Of a DNA stretch of 64,000 bases, positions 6,620-14,791 are shown piece after piece; position 1 is the stretch's first letter, and each line of letters opens with the position of its first letter. A program made the translations under genes and the position numbers. The notes beneath the pieces are model-generated. The model was not told the DNA's origin. It saw only the letters and a program-made list of their open reading frames with translations, and did no database searches. Source of the stretch: Candidatus Nitrosotenuis uzonensis (lineage in GTDB: Archaea > Thermoproteota > Nitrososphaeria > Nitrososphaerales > Nitrosopumilaceae); assembly GCF_000723185.1 (NCBI RefSeq), contig NZ_CBTY010000009.1, positions 62,001 through 126,000 of the forward strand, in the 5' to 3' direction.

Positions 6620-8386
6620 ATGTACAGGCAGGGTAAATGGGATCTAAGGCAGCTGGTAAAGGATCACAAGAGTCCAGAATTTGCAAGGCAGATAGCAAAT
6701 CTTCAAGAAATGGTAAAACGCTTTGAGGACCAAAAAGATAATCTCAAACCAAGCATTCCATCATCAGAATTTCTCAAAATACTAAAAAGCATAGAACTAA
6801 TATCAGAAAACGCCAGTATTATAGGAGGGTATGCATCGCTCCTTTATTCTGCAGATACCCAATCAGATGAAGCAACCTCACTTGTAACAAGAGTGGCAAA
6901 GCTTGGCTCTGAAATCGAAAATAAGATGCTTTTTTTCGATCTATGGTGGAAGCGCAAAATAGATGAAAAAAACGCACAGCGGCTCATCAATAATGCAGGC
7001 ACACTTGGCGAATACCTCAGACACAAACGGCGGTTAGCAAAATACACATTATCTGAGCCAGAAGAGAGAATAATCAACACGCTGGATGTTACAGGCCCTA
7101 CCGCGCTTGTCAAGATTTATGACAAGATAACAAATGCTTTTGAGTACAACATTACGCTAAATGGCAAAAAGAAAACCATGACGCGTGAGCAACTCACAGT
7201 ACTTGTCAGAGATACAAATCCAAAAATACGTGAGATGGCTTACAAGACACTTCTTACAAAATACCAACAAAACAAAGGTGTTCTTGGCGAGATCTATCAG
7301 AATCTTGTACTCAACTGGAAAGACGAAGGGGTTGAAATTCGAGGATATTCTTCACCAATATCGATTAGAAACATAGGAAATGATGTTGATAACAAGACGG
7401 TCGAAAGTCTTCTTGAAGTATGTAAAGAAAATGCGCATGTATTCTATGATTTTTTCTCATACAAGGCAAAATCACTTGGAATGAAAAAACTCAGAAGATA
7501 TGACTTGTACGCCCCAAATCTGAAAAAAATTAAAGAGCGAAACTATACCTATGAAAAGGCCACAAAACTCGTTCTTGAATCACTTGCCAAATTTAGTCCC
7601 ATATTATCAGATTATGCAAAACGAGTATTCGCAGAAAATCACATAGATGCAGAAATAAGAAAAGGGAAAAGAGACGGCGCATTTTGCAGTACGGTATCTC
7701 CAAACATTACACCATATGTCCTTGTAAACTATACCGGCAAGTCCAGGGATGTCTTTACCCTTGCTCATGAGCTCGGGCACGCAGTGCACAGTGTAGCGGC
7801 ATCAAAACAGTCAATCCTAGTATCAGAGGCACCGTTGCCGCTTGCCGAAACAGCATCGACGTTCTCAGAGCTTTTGCTATACGATAACATATCAAACCAG
7901 ATGAGTAATGATGAAAGGCGCCTCATACTCTCAGAAAAAATCGATGACCTTTACGCAACCGTAATGCGTCAGGCATTCTTCACACTATTCGAAATAGATG
8001 CGCATGATCAAATTGCAAAAGGCACCACGGTTGATGAGTTATCAAAAAAATACTCTGAAAATCTCAAGTCCCAATTCTCAAATTCAGTAGAATTAAGCGA
8101 GGATTTTGCCATAGAGTGGAGTTGCATACCTCATTTTTTTCATACGCCGTTTTACTGTTATGCCTATTCTTTTGGCAATCTGTTATCACTTTCACTGTAT
8201 CAAAGATACAAGAAAGAGGGCATCTCTTTTGAGAAACCATATATCGAGATTTTGGCAGCAGGCGGCTCTCAAAAGCCAGAAATCCTTCTTGACCAGTACG
8301 GAATAAACATCAGGGATAAGAGATTCTGGCAGGACGGATTTGATTACATAAGATCCCAGGTAAAAGAGTTAACTTTACTAAACTAA
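6620..8386 (+). CDS. pepF: Oligoendopeptidase F (M3 zinc metallopeptidase)
   Basis: A 588-residue protein, the usual length for the family. The zinc site HELGH lies at about 383-387 (FTLAHELGHAVHSVAAS), with the downstream Glu helix (ETASTFSELLL) supplying the third ligand, and the M3 substrate-cleft block RQAFFTLFEIDAHD. The N-terminal half is helical as expected. PepF hydrolyses cytoplasmic oligopeptides of roughly 7-17 residues, here probably in peptide recycling. It is divergent from tRNA-Val with 71 nt between them, so the promoters share this gap. It is followed by a strong hairpin and is probably monocistronic. Confidence 0.92.
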   Translation: MYRQGKWDLRQLVKDHKSPEFARQIANLQEMVKRFEDQKDNLKPSIPSSEFLKILKSIELISENASIIGGYASLLYSADTQSDEATSLVTRVAKLGSEIENKMLFFDLWWKRKIDEKNAQRLINNAGTLGEYLRHKRRLAKYTLSEPEERIINTLDVTGPTALVKIYDKITNAFEYNITLNGKKKTMTREQLTVLVRDTNPKIREMAYKTLLTKYQQNKGVLGEIYQNLVLNWKDEGVEIRGYSSPISIRNIGNDVDNKTVESLLEVCKENAHVFYDFFSYKAKSLGMKKLRRYDLYAPNLKKIKERNYTYEKATKLVLESLAKFSPILSDYAKRVFAENHIDAEIRKGKRDGAFCSTVSPNITPYVLVNYTGKSRDVFTLAHELGHAVHSVAASKQSILVSEAPLPLAETASTFSELLLYDNISNQMSNDERRLILSEKIDDLYATVMRQAFFTLFEIDAHDQIAKGTTVDELSKKYSENLKSQFSNSVELSEDFAIEWSCIPHFFHTPFYCYAYSFGNLLSLSLYQRYKKEGISFEKPYIEILAAGGSQKPEILLDQYGINIRDKRFWQDGFDYIRSQVKELTLLN

Positions 8387-8391
8387 ATGGG

Positions 8392-8420
8392 GCTGGCAGC
8401 CTTACGCACTGGCTGCCAGC
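8392..8420 (+). terminator. Perfect 10-bp inverted repeat after pepF
   Basis: GCTGGCAGCC at 8392-8401 and GGCTGCCAGC at 8411-8420 are exact reverse complements with a 9-nt loop. It starts only a few bases after the pepF stop. A G/C-rich hairpin of this strength without a strong T-run is unusual for an archaeal terminator, so it could also be a processing or stability element or the core of a small RNA. A second, weaker repeat, CCAAAT-CATC-ATTTGG, lies near 8457-8472. The rest of the 142-nt gap holds only the promoter of the next gene. Confidence 0.6.
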
Positions 8421-8528
8421 GTGTTCCCCTTCGGTTTGAATTCGATGTCTGTGTTTCCAAATCATCATTTGGATTTAAACCTTGAGTACAACGCAAGATT
8501 AATAGTAAAAACCAGGTGCTTGTGAAAT

Positions 8529-9674
8529 GTGTTTAAAATTTTTATCGTACTTTTTGTAATCAGCAGTTTTTTTGGTGCAGAAGCGCTTGCGCAAGAGCCG
8601 CGTCTTGCAACGTTTCATGAGGTTGCCACCATCTTTGTAGACCAAAGACTATCAAATAATGTGACTGCCTCTGTCTCATTACAAACTACCAGCATACAGG
8701 AATTCCAAATCCCCGCTGAGCTTGACGCCAAGATAAGAAACAACACAGACATTGTAGCAGTTATAATCACAAACGAGGATCAGTGTGTTCTAGGAGTACA
8801 AGAGCAGATATGTATCCTCATAAACACAAAACGCATACAAGGCGAGGGAGGAATCAGAGCAACGCAAGAGCGCGCAAAGGAGATCGGAAACTCGCTAATA
8901 ACGGAAATTAACAAAGCGTTTTCTCTTGAGACAAAATTCCACTCTGTGTTTATCCATTATGGGGACGTTACCAATCAAGCGCTTGAAACGACCGGAGATG
9001 TTTCAGGGACGGGTACGGTATCAGCCGTGTATACAGCCCCCATGCAGAGTACGGATTTTATGTTCAATCGAATCTCAGCATCACTGATTCCAAAACAAAT
9101 ACGCGGCTTTGGCGGTTTTTATGATGTTGCCACAGAGCTCTCAAAAAGCGACAATTCTAGAATGACGTTCAGTATTTTACCAAAAGGCGATATTTCAGTT
9201 ATGCAGTTAAAGGTTGCAGAAAAATATCCACATGTGGCAAGAGGATTAAAGCAAGTTGACCCACTACAGTATCTCAGAGTAGACCAGATTAAGAGGTCAG
9301 GGTACTATTCAGTTGGGTTCTTTCCATTAAATTCACTTGTGCAAGTAGTTATTTTGCCGCAAGATGACGGAATTGACATACACGCACGTAGCATAATAAA
9401 ATCAACAGTCAAAAATAACCAAACCATACCAGCAGACCTTTCAAGCGCGGGCTGGTTTGTCAACACAGATTCTGAGAAAAGAATAGAAGCAATCTATCTA
9501 TTTGGAACCACTACATCTGCAGGAAGAGAAGATCTTTTGATCACATTTGATGAACCAAAGATGCAAATTCCAACTAAGCTTGGAATAGAGGAGACTTACA
9601 TCATAATTGGAATAGGCGTTGCAGCTGCTGTAGCTGTATTATTTTATCTTAGAGGAATGAGAAACAAGCATTAG
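8529..9674 (+). CDS. Extracytoplasmic protein with C-terminal membrane anchor, unknown function
   Basis: A 381-residue protein starting at GTG 8529. Residues 1-21 are a signal peptide (ends GAEALAQ). A large outside region of alternating strands follows, with two cysteines in a short loop (DQCVLGVQEQIC) that may form a disulphide. A single transmembrane helix (about 355-372) and a short basic tail (RGMRNKH) end the protein, so it is type I with the tail inside. No catalytic motif or family is recognised. An upstream ATTTAAAC about 40 nt before the start may be the TATA box. It ends in a 4-nt overlap with the convergent arginine decarboxylase gene. Confidence 0.7.
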   Translation: MFKIFIVLFVISSFFGAEALAQEPRLATFHEVATIFVDQRLSNNVTASVSLQTTSIQEFQIPAELDAKIRNNTDIVAVIITNEDQCVLGVQEQICILINTKRIQGEGGIRATQERAKEIGNSLITEINKAFSLETKFHSVFIHYGDVTNQALETTGDVSGTGTVSAVYTAPMQSTDFMFNRISASLIPKQIRGFGGFYDVATELSKSDNSRMTFSILPKGDISVMQLKVAEKYPHVARGLKQVDPLQYLRVDQIKRSGYYSVGFFPLNSLVQVVILPQDDGIDIHARSIIKSTVKNNQTIPADLSSAGWFVNTDSEKRIEAIYLFGTTTSAGREDLLITFDEPKMQIPTKLGIEETYIIIGIGVAAAVAVLFYLRGMRNKH

Positions 9675-10222
9675 AGGACCAGCACTGCTGCTGCAAAAAC
9701 AGTAGTCCATCTTCCCTTTGTGTCACCCACCGCTGTCTGGGTTATGTTCATCGACTTGTATATCTGACCAGAAATTTTCCATTGCTGTCTTTTTTCATCC
9801 CAGCTTTTGTTAAGGTCAAATTTTATTCCCAGTGATGATGCAAGCATTTGGGCTGCTATGTCTTCGGCGTAATCACCTGCCTGCTTTTCGTTTTGGCCAA
9901 ATGCTTCGTATTCAGAAAGGTACCCATAGCGTTTTGGATCAGACGGCTGGGCAATACCTACAGATGCAGATATGAGTCGGTGCGGCTCGTTTGTCTGGTT
10001 TCTAGAATAAATCGTAAATAATACCTGCCCTGGTTTGATGAGTTTTAATCCTTCTGAGCGCGGTACGAGCTTTGCGCCAGGTGGGAAAATACTAGATATT
10101 AGGACGATATTGGTTCCTGCAATTCCAGCATCCCTTAATGCGTATTCAAAGCTTGTAAGTCGGTCTTCGTGAACACCCTTACCTTTTGTAAGGAACAGTT
10201 TTTTTGCAACTAGGTCTAGCAA
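9671..10222 (-). CDS. pdaD: Pyruvoyl-dependent arginine decarboxylase
   Basis: A 183-residue proenzyme starting with TTG at 10222. The self-cleavage site is the Ser-Ser pair about 43-44 in LISSIFPPGAKLVP: cleavage yields a beta chain and an alpha chain with an N-terminal pyruvoyl group. Other family blocks are TSFEYALRDAGI, the E in the FGQNEKQAGDYAEDIA helix, and WKISGQIYKS. The enzyme converts arginine to agmatine in the cytoplasm. In archaea agmatine is needed for polyamines and for the agmatidine modification of tRNA-Ile2, so the gene is usually essential. No agmatinase gene is adjacent. Confidence 0.92.
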   Translation of the reverse strand: MLDLVAKKLFLTKGKGVHEDRLTSFEYALRDAGIAGTNIVLISSIFPPGAKLVPRSEGLKLIKPGQVLFTIYSRNQTNEPHRLISASVGIAQPSDPKRYGYLSEYEAFGQNEKQAGDYAEDIAAQMLASSLGIKFDLNKSWDEKRQQWKISGQIYKSMNITQTAVGDTKGRWTTVFAAAVLVL

Positions 10223-10270
10223 ATTGTTTTTTGAGAATTATCATTATTATTTATACTTCGTGTTCACAGG

Positions 10271-10729
10271 TTACGAGATTTCCGCAAGCGATTTGGCAAT
10301 CTCTTGCCCGTGTTTTTCAACGTCAATATTTGTGAATATTTTACGTATTACTCCATTCTTGTCTATGATAAATGTAGTACGCCTAGCAAGGCCAGCAATG
10401 TTAAGTCCTGCGTATTGTTTGCATACTTCTTTTGAAGTATCCGAAAGATGCAGATATGGGATCCGGTATTCTTGGATGAATTTTTTCTGATCATCTACTG
10501 TGTCTACTGAAATAGCAAATAGAACCGAATCAGCATTTAGGATTTCAGGGTAGGCCTTAATTACGCTCTGGGCCATCTTGAATACTTTTTTTGAAGGGCA
10601 CATAAACAAATGGTTCTTCGGATAAAAACAGAGTACTACATTTTTTGTACCCTTAAATGATGACAGCCGTACTGTTGAATCATCACTTGCCGGTAGTTCA
10701 AAATCAGGAGCTATATCACCTACATTCAT
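10271..10729 (-). CDS. bcp: Peroxiredoxin, Bcp/AhpC-TSA type
   Basis: A 152-residue thiol peroxidase when started at ATG 10729 (MNVGDIAPDFELP), the normal family start; frames from 10738 or 10744 add six or fewer residues. The strand FYPK is followed by NHLFMCPS, placing the peroxidatic Cys where family members have DFTPGCT; the usual Thr three residues before the Cys is replaced by Leu, which is odd. Another Cys in KEVCKQYAG could be resolving. The distal TTFIIDKNG strand is conserved. It reduces hydrogen and organic peroxides with thioredoxin. A TATA-like TTAAATAAT (10750-10758, minus strand) lies about 24 nt upstream of 10729, so the message is probably leaderless. Confidence 0.87.
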   Translation of the reverse strand: MNVGDIAPDFELPASDDSTVRLSSFKGTKNVVLCFYPKNHLFMCPSKKVFKMAQSVIKAYPEILNADSVLFAISVDTVDDQKKFIQEYRIPYLHLSDTSKEVCKQYAGLNIAGLARRTTFIIDKNGVIRKIFTNIDVEKHGQEIAKSLAEIS

Positions 10730-10749
10730 ACGCATCATACACACATCTT

Positions 10750-10767
10750 ATTATTTAAGGAGAGGTG
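10750..10767. promoter_or_regulatory. Divergent promoter: TATA box of bcp and ribosome-binding site of the membrane gene
   Basis: The near-palindromic ATTATTTAA (10750-10758) reads TTAAATAAT toward the peroxiredoxin gene at the right distance for a leaderless start. GGAGAGGTG (10759-10767) is a strong ribosome-binding site for the divergent membrane-protein gene, 9 nt before ATG 10777. So the two divergent genes are only about 47 nt apart and may be co-regulated. Confidence 0.5.
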
Positions 10768-10776
10768 ATGCATCGT

Positions 10777-11343
10777 ATGGAATCATCTCTTCCGCTGACG
10801 TTTGAGAATATCTTCAAATCAGAAGGATTTATGATCGGATACTATATTTTCACAGTTGCAACATCATTAATATTAATCAAAGAGACAAAACGCAGAATTC
10901 TAGATCTCAGGAAGGGAATACGCTCCATCATATATGCACCTGCAGCCTTTGGTATAATGGTAGCTTATCTACTACTAGTATATCCACATGCTGAGAACCT
11001 TCCAATCCTTAACTGGAGTTGGCTTGGATACAACATTGCCTTTGGCCCATTTGCCATGAATGGTCTTTGGGGCGTGGTTCCATTCATACCGCTTTTGATC
11101 TATATGTTCATCCACATAAACCACGCAGAAGAGTTTTACTTTAGAAAGTCAAAGAAGAGAGTTTTGATCTGGGCTGCAGCTCATATTGCAATGGGAATCA
11201 AGATCCATATGGCAATCATGTTAATTCCAATAGGATTTGTCTTCAAATACATCTATGACAGGAATGGTCTTGAAAATGCATACGCTATGCATTTTGCTAC
11301 CAACATAATGGTGGTAGCGGCTTTACTTTTTACCCTTATCTGA
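10777..11343 (+). CDS. Polytopic membrane protein, unknown function
   Basis: I select ATG 10777 because GGAGAGGTG ends 9 nt upstream; in-frame GTG 10765 and ATG 10768 would fall inside that site. The product of 188 residues has about five hydrophobic segments (near residues 18-36, 48-68, 80-105, 125-150, 160-185) with His-containing stretches (FIHINHAEEFYF, AAHIAMGIKIHMAIM) that could bind heme or metal, though this is inference. No family recognised. It overlaps the 3' end of the next, convergent gene by 21 nt, the longest convergent overlap here. Confidence 0.7.
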   Translation: MESSLPLTFENIFKSEGFMIGYYIFTVATSLILIKETKRRILDLRKGIRSIIYAPAAFGIMVAYLLLVYPHAENLPILNWSWLGYNIAFGPFAMNGLWGVVPFIPLLIYMFIHINHAEEFYFRKSKKRVLIWAAAHIAMGIKIHMAIMLIPIGFVFKYIYDRNGLENAYAMHFATNIMVVAALLFTLI

Positions 11344-11529
11344 AGGGGGTTCTTGCATTAGTAGTTTGTAGCCGCAAAACGCTCCAAGACATAAATTGAT
11401 TACACCAAAGACGACGATGAAAAAGATTGATGGTTTTATGACGAACAAGCCAGCTACAATGCCCCAGATCCCAGTCCCAAAGAACAAGATCATCAGCACT
11501 TTGAGTTTCTTTGGCGGGATGTACCTCAT
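11323..11529 (-). CDS. Small two-helix membrane protein
   Basis: A 68-residue protein with a basic N-terminus (MRYIPPKKLK), two hydrophobic helices (about 12-32 and 34-56) and a charged tail (PPSDKGKK). Positive-inside charge suggests both ends are cytoplasmic. No family recognised. It overlaps the preceding convergent gene by 21 nt, so both ends are constrained by two frames. Confidence 0.55.
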   Translation of the reverse strand: MRYIPPKKLKVLMILFFGTGIWGIVAGLFVIKPSIFFIVVFGVINLCLGAFCGYKLLMQEPPSDKGKK

Positions 11530-11629
11530 TTACCGGACTTGAGTTGCCAGCCTATTAAACATTAATCGGTCATAAGAGTGTCAAATTTTTGATAACATTT
11601 TAAACGGTTTGTTTTTCTTACAAAATCGT

Positions 11630-11703
11630 GCCAATATAGCTCAGCCTGGCAGAGCATCTGACTTGTAATCAGAGGGTCGAGGGTCCAAATCCCTCTATTG
11701 GCT
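11630..11703 (+). tRNA. tRNA-Thr (anticodon TGT)
   Basis: Acceptor GCCAATA pairs with TATTGGC, D-arm GCTC/GAGC, anticodon stem TCTGA/TCAGA around loop CTTGTAA giving anticodon TGT, five-base variable loop GGGTC, and T-arm GAGGG-TCCAAAT-CCCTC, discriminator T at 11703. No intron and no encoded CCA. A TTTTAAA box lies about 26-32 nt upstream and is a likely promoter. It is followed by the DEAD-box helicase gene on the same strand, so read-through into that gene is possible. Confidence 0.95.
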
Positions 11704-11770
11704 TTTGATTTCTATTAGTTTATTAGTAGAGCTGAAGCGTTACCAGTATTAGGCTATAATGACGGAAAAC

Positions 11771-11799
11771 AAGCAATGAGCTTTTCTCTGTCATTGCTT
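11771..11799 (+). promoter_or_regulatory. Perfect 9-bp inverted repeat just upstream of the DEAD-box helicase start
   Basis: AAGCAATGA (11771-11779) and TCATTGCTT (11791-11799) are exact reverse complements around an 11-nt loop. The right arm abuts the AGGA of the helicase ribosome-binding site (11800-11803), 6 nt before the TTG start. If transcribed, the hairpin would sit against the ribosome site. If transcription starts from the nearby TATAAT (11755-11760), the left arm lies before the start site and the repeat would instead be an operator. The two options are distinguishable by mapping the 5' end. Confidence 0.6.
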
Positions 11800-11809
11800 A
11801 GGAAATAAA

Positions 11810-13255
11810 TTGACAACATTTGAACAATTAGGAATAAAAAAATCCATCATAGATGGACTAAAGGAAATAGGATTTGAAGCACCATTCCCTATTCAAGAAG
11901 CAACCATACCGGTTCTGCTTTCAGGAAGGGATGTAATCGGACAGGCCCACACAGGAACTGGTAAGACAGCAGCTTATTCTATTTCAATGTTGCAAAACAT
12001 AGAACCGAACAAGACCATACAGGGTCTAATCATAGCGCCAACCAGGGAGCTTGCAGTACAAATTACAACAGAAATTAAAAAATTCGCAAAATACACAGGA
12101 GTAAAAACAGTAGCAATATACGGAGGACAAGGAATGGGAATTCAGCTTCAGGCATTACGGCACGGAGTAGAGATAGTCGTTGCAACGCCAGGCAGATTAA
12201 TTGATCATCTCAAGCAGGGTTCAATCCAACTTAATGAAGTAAAGTACGTTGTGCTCGATGAGGCAGATACAATGCTGGATATGGGATTTATTGACGATAT
12301 CAGATTTATCTTGGAGTTAACTCCAGTGACCAAAGTTATGTCATTGTTTTCTGCCACTATGCCTCCAGAGATACTAAGGCTGGCAGAGGATTATCTTAAC
12401 AATCCAAAACAATTCCTACTGGATGCAGATGACCTGAGTGGAGAAGGAATAGAGCAAGCATATCTAGTGATTAAAGATAGAGAAAAGATGCAGTATCTTA
12501 TTCAGTTAATACAAGAGAATAAAAAAAGACAAACAGTAGTGTTTTGCTCAACAAAAAATAGGACCAGAGAAGTAGCACGCTCGCTCAGACAAAGCGGGTT
12601 TAACGCGGTCGCAATTGAAGGAGATATGTCACAGCACAGAAGAGAATCATCAATGTCACAGTTCAGAAGAGGTCAGGCAGACATACTGGTAGCAACAGAC
12701 GTGGCTGCAAGAGGAATAGATGTTCCACAAGTAGCACTAGTAGTAAATTACGATGTCCCAAATCAAGAAATGGTATACTTTCACAGAATTGGAAGAACTG
12801 CAAGAGCTGGCGCAAAAGGTCGTGCAGTAACACTGGTATCATATTCATCGATTGGCGATTTTAATTTGATAAAGCAGCAGATCAAGGTAGACATGATAGA
12901 CCTTAACGAAAAACTCGGAATACCAGTCAATATACCAGACCCACTAAAACGTGAAGTGGGACAAAGACGAACTTTTGGCAGAGGTGGTGGATTTGGAAGA
13001 CGTGAAGAAAGAGGAGGTTTTGGAAGACGTGAAGGCGGAAGAGGCGGATTTGGAAGACGTGAAGAAAGAGGAGGTTTTGGAAGACGTGAAGGCGGAAGAG
13101 GCGGATTTGGAAGACGTGAAGAAAGAAATAACACTTACCGCAGAACCGAAGAAAGAGATTTCAGTAGAAGGGATAATTCAAGAGAATCAAGCTCTGAGAG
13201 CAGGCGAACTATGCACCACGTATCAAGAAAGCCATCCCAAAGGAGACGCTGGTAA
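11810..13255 (+). CDS. DEAD-box RNA helicase with RGG-like repeat tail
   Basis: A 481-residue ATP-dependent RNA helicase beginning with TTG (MTTFEQLGIKKSI). Motifs in order: Q motif (F..IQEATIPVLLSGRD), Walker A AHTGTGKT (about 46-53), PTRELAVQ, TPGRLIDH, DEAD (VLDEADTMLDMGF), SAT (FSATMP), and the second RecA domain ending HRIGRTARAG. Residues about 385-440 are an unstructured Arg/Gly/Phe tail built of FGRREERGG/FGRREGGRGG units, followed by a Ser/Arg-rich end. Such tails bind RNA non-specifically. Homologues unwind structured RNA in ribosome assembly and at low temperature. It follows tRNA-Thr; a 9-bp inverted repeat precedes the start. Confidence 0.93.
   Translation: MTTFEQLGIKKSIIDGLKEIGFEAPFPIQEATIPVLLSGRDVIGQAHTGTGKTAAYSISMLQNIEPNKTIQGLIIAPTRELAVQITTEIKKFAKYTGVKTVAIYGGQGMGIQLQALRHGVEIVVATPGRLIDHLKQGSIQLNEVKYVVLDEADTMLDMGFIDDIRFILELTPVTKVMSLFSATMPPEILRLAEDYLNNPKQFLLDADDLSGEGIEQAYLVIKDREKMQYLIQLIQENKKRQTVVFCSTKNRTREVARSLRQSGFNAVAIEGDMSQHRRESSMSQFRRGQADILVATDVAARGIDVPQVALVVNYDVPNQEMVYFHRIGRTARAGAKGRAVTLVSYSSIGDFNLIKQQIKVDMIDLNEKLGIPVNIPDPLKREVGQRRTFGRGGGFGRREERGGFGRREGGRGGFGRREERGGFGRREGGRGGFGRREERNNTYRRTEERDFSRRDNSRESSSESRRTMHHVSRKPSQRRRW
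12989..13128 (+). repeat. 57-bp in-frame tandem repeat in the helicase tail
   Basis: Two complete 57-nt units (12989-13045 and 13046-13102) and a partial third to 13128 are virtually identical at DNA level. Each encodes 19 residues with the two sub-repeats FGRREERGG and FGRREGGRGG. Identity at third codon positions shows recent duplication or ongoing slippage; copy number probably varies between strains. Confidence 0.9.
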
Positions 13256-13319
13256 GCCAGAACGCATTTTCGGTAAATATAGAATAAATCTTTTTAACAG
13301 TTCAATATAACTAAGATTA

Positions 13320-13556
13320 ATGGAAATCGGTTTTGTTTTATTAAATTGTGATCTTGGAGCAGAAGAATATTTGCTAGACGAGATAAAGCAGATTCCCGAA
13401 GTGAAAAACTGCTATCTTACTTTTGGTGCCTATGACATCATAATAGAAATTCATGCAAAATCAGCTGAGGAGTTTGACAAGACGGTTTCAAACAAGATAA
13501 GGCGGCTCTCACGAGTCATGAGCACTATGACACTTAAGGTGTTGGCCTCAGCATAG
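13320..13556 (+). CDS. Stand-alone RAM (Lrp/AsnC ligand-binding) domain protein
   Basis: A 78-residue protein equal to the C-terminal effector-binding domain of Lrp/AsnC regulators with no helix-turn-helix: GFVLLNCDLGAEEYLLDEI, then VKNCYLTFGAYDIIIEI and RRLSRVMSTMTLKVL. The G.YD.... strand is the hallmark. Such proteins form octamers around amino acids or small effectors and can either sense nitrogen compounds or hetero-associate with full Lrp proteins. A paralogue is at 23303-23542. It follows the helicase by 64 nt and may have its own promoter (ATATAACTAAGATTA just upstream). Confidence 0.88.
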   Translation: MEIGFVLLNCDLGAEEYLLDEIKQIPEVKNCYLTFGAYDIIIEIHAKSAEEFDKTVSNKIRRLSRVMSTMTLKVLASA

Positions 13557-13584
13557 ATATAGCCCTATTTTACAGGTAAAAAAA

Positions 13585-13872
13585 TTGGAGAAAATAGAGT
13601 ATACCGGCACAGTCTGGGCAATAAACCACAACAATCCAGAGCCGCTGGTCCAACACTGTTTGAAAAAACTGCAAGATTACGGAATTAAGAAAGAAGACAT
13701 CAAGATTACAGACGCCCCCGATAACGTTCAGGTAGGAGAGATTGTAGTAGAGATATGGCCTTACCATCTTGACATTGCAAGGGTCAGAACCATAAGAAAC
13801 GAATCGTTCATTTCGGGCCTAGTAATGCAGATCGAGTTAAAGGCAGACGAACAAGGAAATTACATAGACTAA
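13585..13872 (+). CDS. Conserved-looking hypothetical protein, 95 aa
   Basis: Starts with TTG (MEKIEYTGTVWAINHNN). Soluble, acidic, with two predicted alpha-beta units (PLVQHCLKKLQDYGIKKEDIKIT and GEIVVEIWPYHLDIARVRTIR). No catalytic motif or family is recognised. It is 28 nt downstream of the RAM-domain gene on the same strand, so the pair may be one transcript. The 3' end is 8 nt from a convergent gene. Confidence 0.65.
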   Translation: MEKIEYTGTVWAINHNNPEPLVQHCLKKLQDYGIKKEDIKITDAPDNVQVGEIVVEIWPYHLDIARVRTIRNESFISGLVMQIELKADEQGNYID

Positions 13873-13880
13873 TTCCAGAA

Positions 13881-14696
13881 CTAGACAGGGATTACTTCAA
13901 AGAACAGTTGTACTGATTTTGTTTTGAACGCATCGTCTGTTATTTGTGCGTCTAATCTGTACATTCCTCGCATCGAATTATCAGGAATTATCATTGAGCC
14001 TACAAAATAACCAGCATCATCAGTGGTTCCATTAATGGTGTTTATTACGTTTCCAGCAGGGTTTGTTATTGTAGCAGAAATGTGAACTCCCCTGAAAAAT
14101 CCAAATGGATGATAGAAATTTGAACCAAGATTAGTCAGAGGATCAAACACTCTTGCAGTGAATTCGTATTTTGATTTCCACTCTACCACATCACTATGCT
14201 TGACAAGAAATATCGAATCCTGCTTCGAATCCTCGCTTACAGTATATTCAGACTTTTCAGTTGTATTTTCTATTTGCTGCAGCGTTACATAAAGAAATAT
14301 TTTTTCCATGACGCCATTTTTCACAACATTTCCGCGTAAATCATACACTGCCCCATATTCGTTAATTGCAAGCAATCGTCCAGTTGCAGCTAGCATTGTT
14401 CCATCAGACATAACACCTGATAATCGGAGCATTCTTTCATTTTGGAGAAATAATGCATCTAGTTTGTTGATTTGTTGTGCGCTACCTCCAATTGAGAGAT
14501 GGCCCTGCTCAAACACCGCTTTGTTGCTAGCAGTTTCTTTATTTAGATCAAGGCGAATCGAAGTGTCCGTAATGGAATCACTTAGAACTCTATATCCCCA
14601 TCCATGCATCTGGTAGTTCAATGTCTCTGAGTACGATATGCCAGGCACCATTACAATCAGTATGGAAAATGCTGCTGCAGGCAATACCATATTCAT
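13881..14696 (-). CDS. Exported protein with C-terminal Ig-like domain
   Basis: A 271-residue protein with a signal peptide (about 1-23, ending PGISYS). The mature part is beta-rich; residues about 185-271 (GVHISATITNPAGNVI, DDAGYFVGSMIIPD, MRGMYRLDAQITDD) look like an Ig/carboxypeptidase-regulatory-like sandwich as in cell-surface proteins. There is no membrane anchor, so it is secreted or attached to the S-layer. No enzymatic motif. Function unknown. Confidence 0.7.
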   Translation of the reverse strand: MNMVLPAAAFSILIVMVPGISYSETLNYQMHGWGYRVLSDSITDTSIRLDLNKETASNKAVFEQGHLSIGGSAQQINKLDALFLQNERMLRLSGVMSDGTMLAATGRLLAINEYGAVYDLRGNVVKNGVMEKIFLYVTLQQIENTTEKSEYTVSEDSKQDSIFLVKHSDVVEWKSKYEFTARVFDPLTNLGSNFYHPFGFFRGVHISATITNPAGNVINTINGTTDDAGYFVGSMIIPDNSMRGMYRLDAQITDDAFKTKSVQLFFEVIPV

Positions 14697-14791
14697 AATT
14701 TCTTGTTCATTTTACAACTATTAAGATTTAAGCATGCATACTATTCATGCGTCTAAGTTAATATCAAACATCACAAAAAAGATCAAACAAT

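Noticed and set aside
12951-13310. Open frame of 119 residues on the plus strand with KKEEVLEDVKAEE repeats
   Set aside because: It is a second frame of the 57-bp repeat in the helicase gene and has no independent start signal or family.
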